Source: Nepenthes gracilis
Taxonomy: Eukaryota; Streptophyta; Magnoliopsida; Caryophyllales; Nepenthaceae
Assembly: GCA_033239525.1 (NCBI GenBank)
Contig: BSYO01000002.1
Location: 16,650,626-16,714,625, forward strand
Reading direction: 5' to 3'
Length of the DNA: 64,000 bases
In this document: one piece after another, positions 61,550-64,000 of the stretch
Layout: every line of letters begins with the position of its first letter
Position numbering within the stretch: position 1 is the stretch's first letter
Position numbers and translations under genes: made by a program
The notes under the pieces: model-generated
The model's database searches: none
Seen by the model: only the letters and a program-made list of their open reading frames with translations
What the model was told of the DNA's origin: nothing

Positions 61550-64000
61550 CTATATACACAAAAAGAAAAGAAGGTCGTATTAGTGGCCACAGACAGGGAA
61601 GGGAGTTGCGGGAAATTAAACCCAGGCCGCTATCCTAGGCAAGTGGTATCCCACCATTTCCAAACAATAATAGTTATGTTACTAGTACCACTAATATTCA
61701 GAATTATGAACTGCCACATAAACAGCATTAAATTGGTCAAAAGAAAGCTTTGCGCTGCCAAAACAATTTTAGTAGGATGTCAGACGCTGAAATATAAGAA
61801 CTTCAACGGGAAAAGAAAGGTTGTCCGACGTGGGTCATGAGGAAGGAACATAATCCATCTAGAATGAAAAAGGACAAACCAAATAATAATTTGAGGAAAA
61901 TATAAAGCATGATTTTGCATACTTCAAGCCAGTGCAAAAATTGAAGAAAATCATGCTACCAGCTCCCATTTAGTGAAAAAAGGCTTAGTTTGGTCCAGTT
62001 TAGTTTTCCTCAACATTAGACAGCACGCTCATCCTCAAATTATGTTGACTTCATCCATGAAATAGACACAATGCTAGCACTACGACAACCATATCCTTTT
62101 CTAGATTTACAGGGACTTCATCCATCATCTTTTTTGGTGATTCCCTGAATCCTTTGCATGAGTTCGAGCAACATCATCAGCAACCTCCTTGAACTCTACT
62201 CCAATCATCAACATAGCATGAACACTCTCGGTGGGAAACCATCATTAATTTTAAAAGAACTACCACCAACATTATTGTCCCTCACTTTCAATGGCAATCA
62301 CAAGATCCCTGCATACCTTAGTTTCAATTGAATAGCAACCCAAACAATATCAAAGGGAACAATGGAGACAATGCATATTGAAGCATCCACCTATCCTACC
62401 AATAATCATCTATGACAGAATAACAACACAAAAGTAAGAATTACAGATAGCATACTCTTTCCTCACAAGTGAGAGCCAACATTTAATCATTCTGTATCCC
62501 AAGGAACTCATTTCTTTCCTTCTCCTTAATCGATATAAATCAATTCCACAATTAAAATTCTCCATGACTGGAGTTAAAATCAGAGGAAACTTCACCTGCC
62601 TCCAACTACATCTTGCTAACTCACGAGGAAGAATATATTATAATTTTTATTTAACAAATACTTGCACTGGTCAAATCCAGCTTTTAGATGCTGCACGATT
62701 ATGAAATTGCTGGCAACTTCATCCCCTTCGGCAGCCTCTCATTACCCAATATAAGCAAAAACACATTCTTCGCTAAATCACAACTAGGGATTATGATGGG
62801 CCGCAGAACACGAGTTTAAATTATATTTCATAGACACAGGCTTTAACAAAAAAGATGAACTGGCTTCATAAAACAAGAAGGCCCAATGCATACAACATAT
62901 CTTCAGAAAGCCTTTCAACAATAGATAATTTAAAAGCTAGTCTCAGTCCCAAAAATTAGATCCAATTGGCTGAGAAACTCCTGCTGGCAACACAGACATT
63001 TGTCTTTTACCCGCTACACCATGCAAATCCTACCACTCCCTTCTACAACAAAAAATTTTTCAACAAACAAGATAACTCAAGCAAGGACCACAACACAAAC
63101 ATCCTCTCTTAATACTCAATTACCCAATTTATATTACCACAAAAAAATGTCCGATTTGCTCTTATCAGCAAAACACTCACAAAGAGATGTTGTTACTCAC
63201 CACTAGAACCACCCAAAAAAAAAAAAAAAAAAAACCACCAATTTTTAATATAATGAAACCCATCTTCAAAAAGTTTCCTCTACCTTTGCAACCCAAATAA
63301 ACAAATACCAAGCATCTGCCAAGCCTATTCAACAATCAACTTCCTCCAAATATTACAGCAAATCCACCCTGCAATATAAAACTAGATAGAAAGCTTTCAA
63401 TGTCATCTAGCCAGTTTGGCTAAAAAGTGTAACAACTCAAACCCCATTATTTACCTGTTCCCACTACTCACATCTCCAAACCCAATCGAGATTTGGGTAT
63501 CTTGATCATCCCAGAAACTTAAAAACAAGAAATGTAACATGGAGAGGTTAACAAATGAGAAAGGAACAGGGAGACAAGAGAGAAGAATTTTATTTGTCAA
63601 CCATACAGTCAAAAAATCTAAGCCTCTTACACAACAACTATGATTTTACTCCATTCTTTTCCACAAGGAATATAGTACAGCATTTAATATCAAAAACATA
63701 TGACTGCTAACGACCACACTTCTCCTATCCTATATCAGAATTTAAACAGCAATCACATTTACACTAGAATAAAAAATTCCCTCACCACAGCAATACAGGT
63801 TGTTTTAATACTAAAGTATATGAAAAGGAACAGCAAAGAGGGTGAAAGAAGGGAATAGGAAAATAGGAAGGAGAAGCTCTCACTTTGTTTGCATACCCCA
63901 GGGAGAGAAGATAAGGGAATGGAAGTACACTTACTAAAAAAAAGGGAATGGAAACAGTGCCTAATATGTCATCACCATGCCCCCAATTCTCTGAATATTA
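61550..64000. other. No gene recognised upstream of PUS3 exon A
   Basis: This stretch should hold an intron or the 5' exon(s) of PUS3. Frames at 61520-61840, 62410-62595 (minus) and 63000-63206 show no motif and do not match the family's N-terminus. A poly(A) run lies near 63213-63233. One micro L1-tail insertion lies at 63925-63943. Confidence 0.5.
63925..63943 (+). mobile_element. Micro-insertion: nearly bare L1 tail (19 bp)
   Basis: GGGAATGGAA at 63915-63924 is repeated exactly at 63944-63953, and two further A residues may extend the duplication. The insert is GTACACTTACT plus eight A. It ends in TTACT and an A run like the other tails in this window. Confidence 0.65.

Noticed and set aside
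63206..63240. Third micro L1-tail insertion at the A run near 63213
   Set aside because: AACCACC occurs on both sides, but only seven bases match and the insert is pure A, so slippage of a poly(A) tract is as likely.

Overview
This window is nuclear DNA of a flowering plant with a large, transposon-rich genome. The evidence is one host gene with plant-style exons and very long introns, plus plant-type mobile elements: PIF/Harbinger with a Myb-like second gene, Ty1/copia, a Ty3/gypsy element with two RNase H regions, an L1-type ORF1 with DUF4283 and a CCHC knuckle, a hAT-like element and MITE-like repeats. Nothing bacterial, viral or organellar was seen. The species cannot be named from the sequence.

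The only host gene I can support runs on the minus strand across most of the window. Eight short exons, at 61480-61549, 61319-61364, 50800-50910, 27798-27861, 25392-25485, 15706-15766, 15463-15593 and 13861-13978, join in phase with GT/AG borders. They encode the central part of a PUS3/DEG1-type tRNA pseudouridine synthase (TruA family). The 695 coding bases occupy 47,689 bp. Introns measure 115, 10408, 22938, 2312, 9625, 112 and 1484 bp. The N-terminal exon (to the right) and the C-terminal exon(s) (to the left) were not found.

Layout from left to right. 1-4255 is the right part of a decayed PIF/Harbinger transposon, with transposase, Myb/SANT-like ORF1 and a CACTCCGG hairpin cluster in the ORF1 intron. 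4256-8230 has no gene but contains an imperfect tandem duplication. About 8240-13540 is a decayed minus-strand copia element carrying a MITE-like insertion. 13861-28444 holds six PUS3 exons (13861-27861), dispersed ATATCGG repeats and a small LTR element without genes (23978-25030). 28462-31362 is an L1-type insertion with ORF1 only, a poly(A) tail and a 17-bp target duplication. 36011-44321 is a minus-strand gypsy element with both LTRs. 48361-49048 is a hAT-like element with an 8-bp target duplication. 52691 to about 61010 is a plus-strand copia element split inside its reverse transcriptase by a second, minus-strand copia element (55159-59755; target duplication AAGAG). 61319-61549 holds the two most upstream PUS3 exons seen, and 61550-64000 has no recognised gene.

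The window is best read as one housekeeping RNA-modification gene whose introns have become a stack of mobile elements of different ages. The exons are intact, whereas every transposon gene is broken. The least ordinary signals are the extreme intron load of PUS3, the ORF1-only L1 insertion, two insertions of about 20 bp that are little more than L1 tails, the hairpin array in the Harbinger intron, and the nested copia pair.
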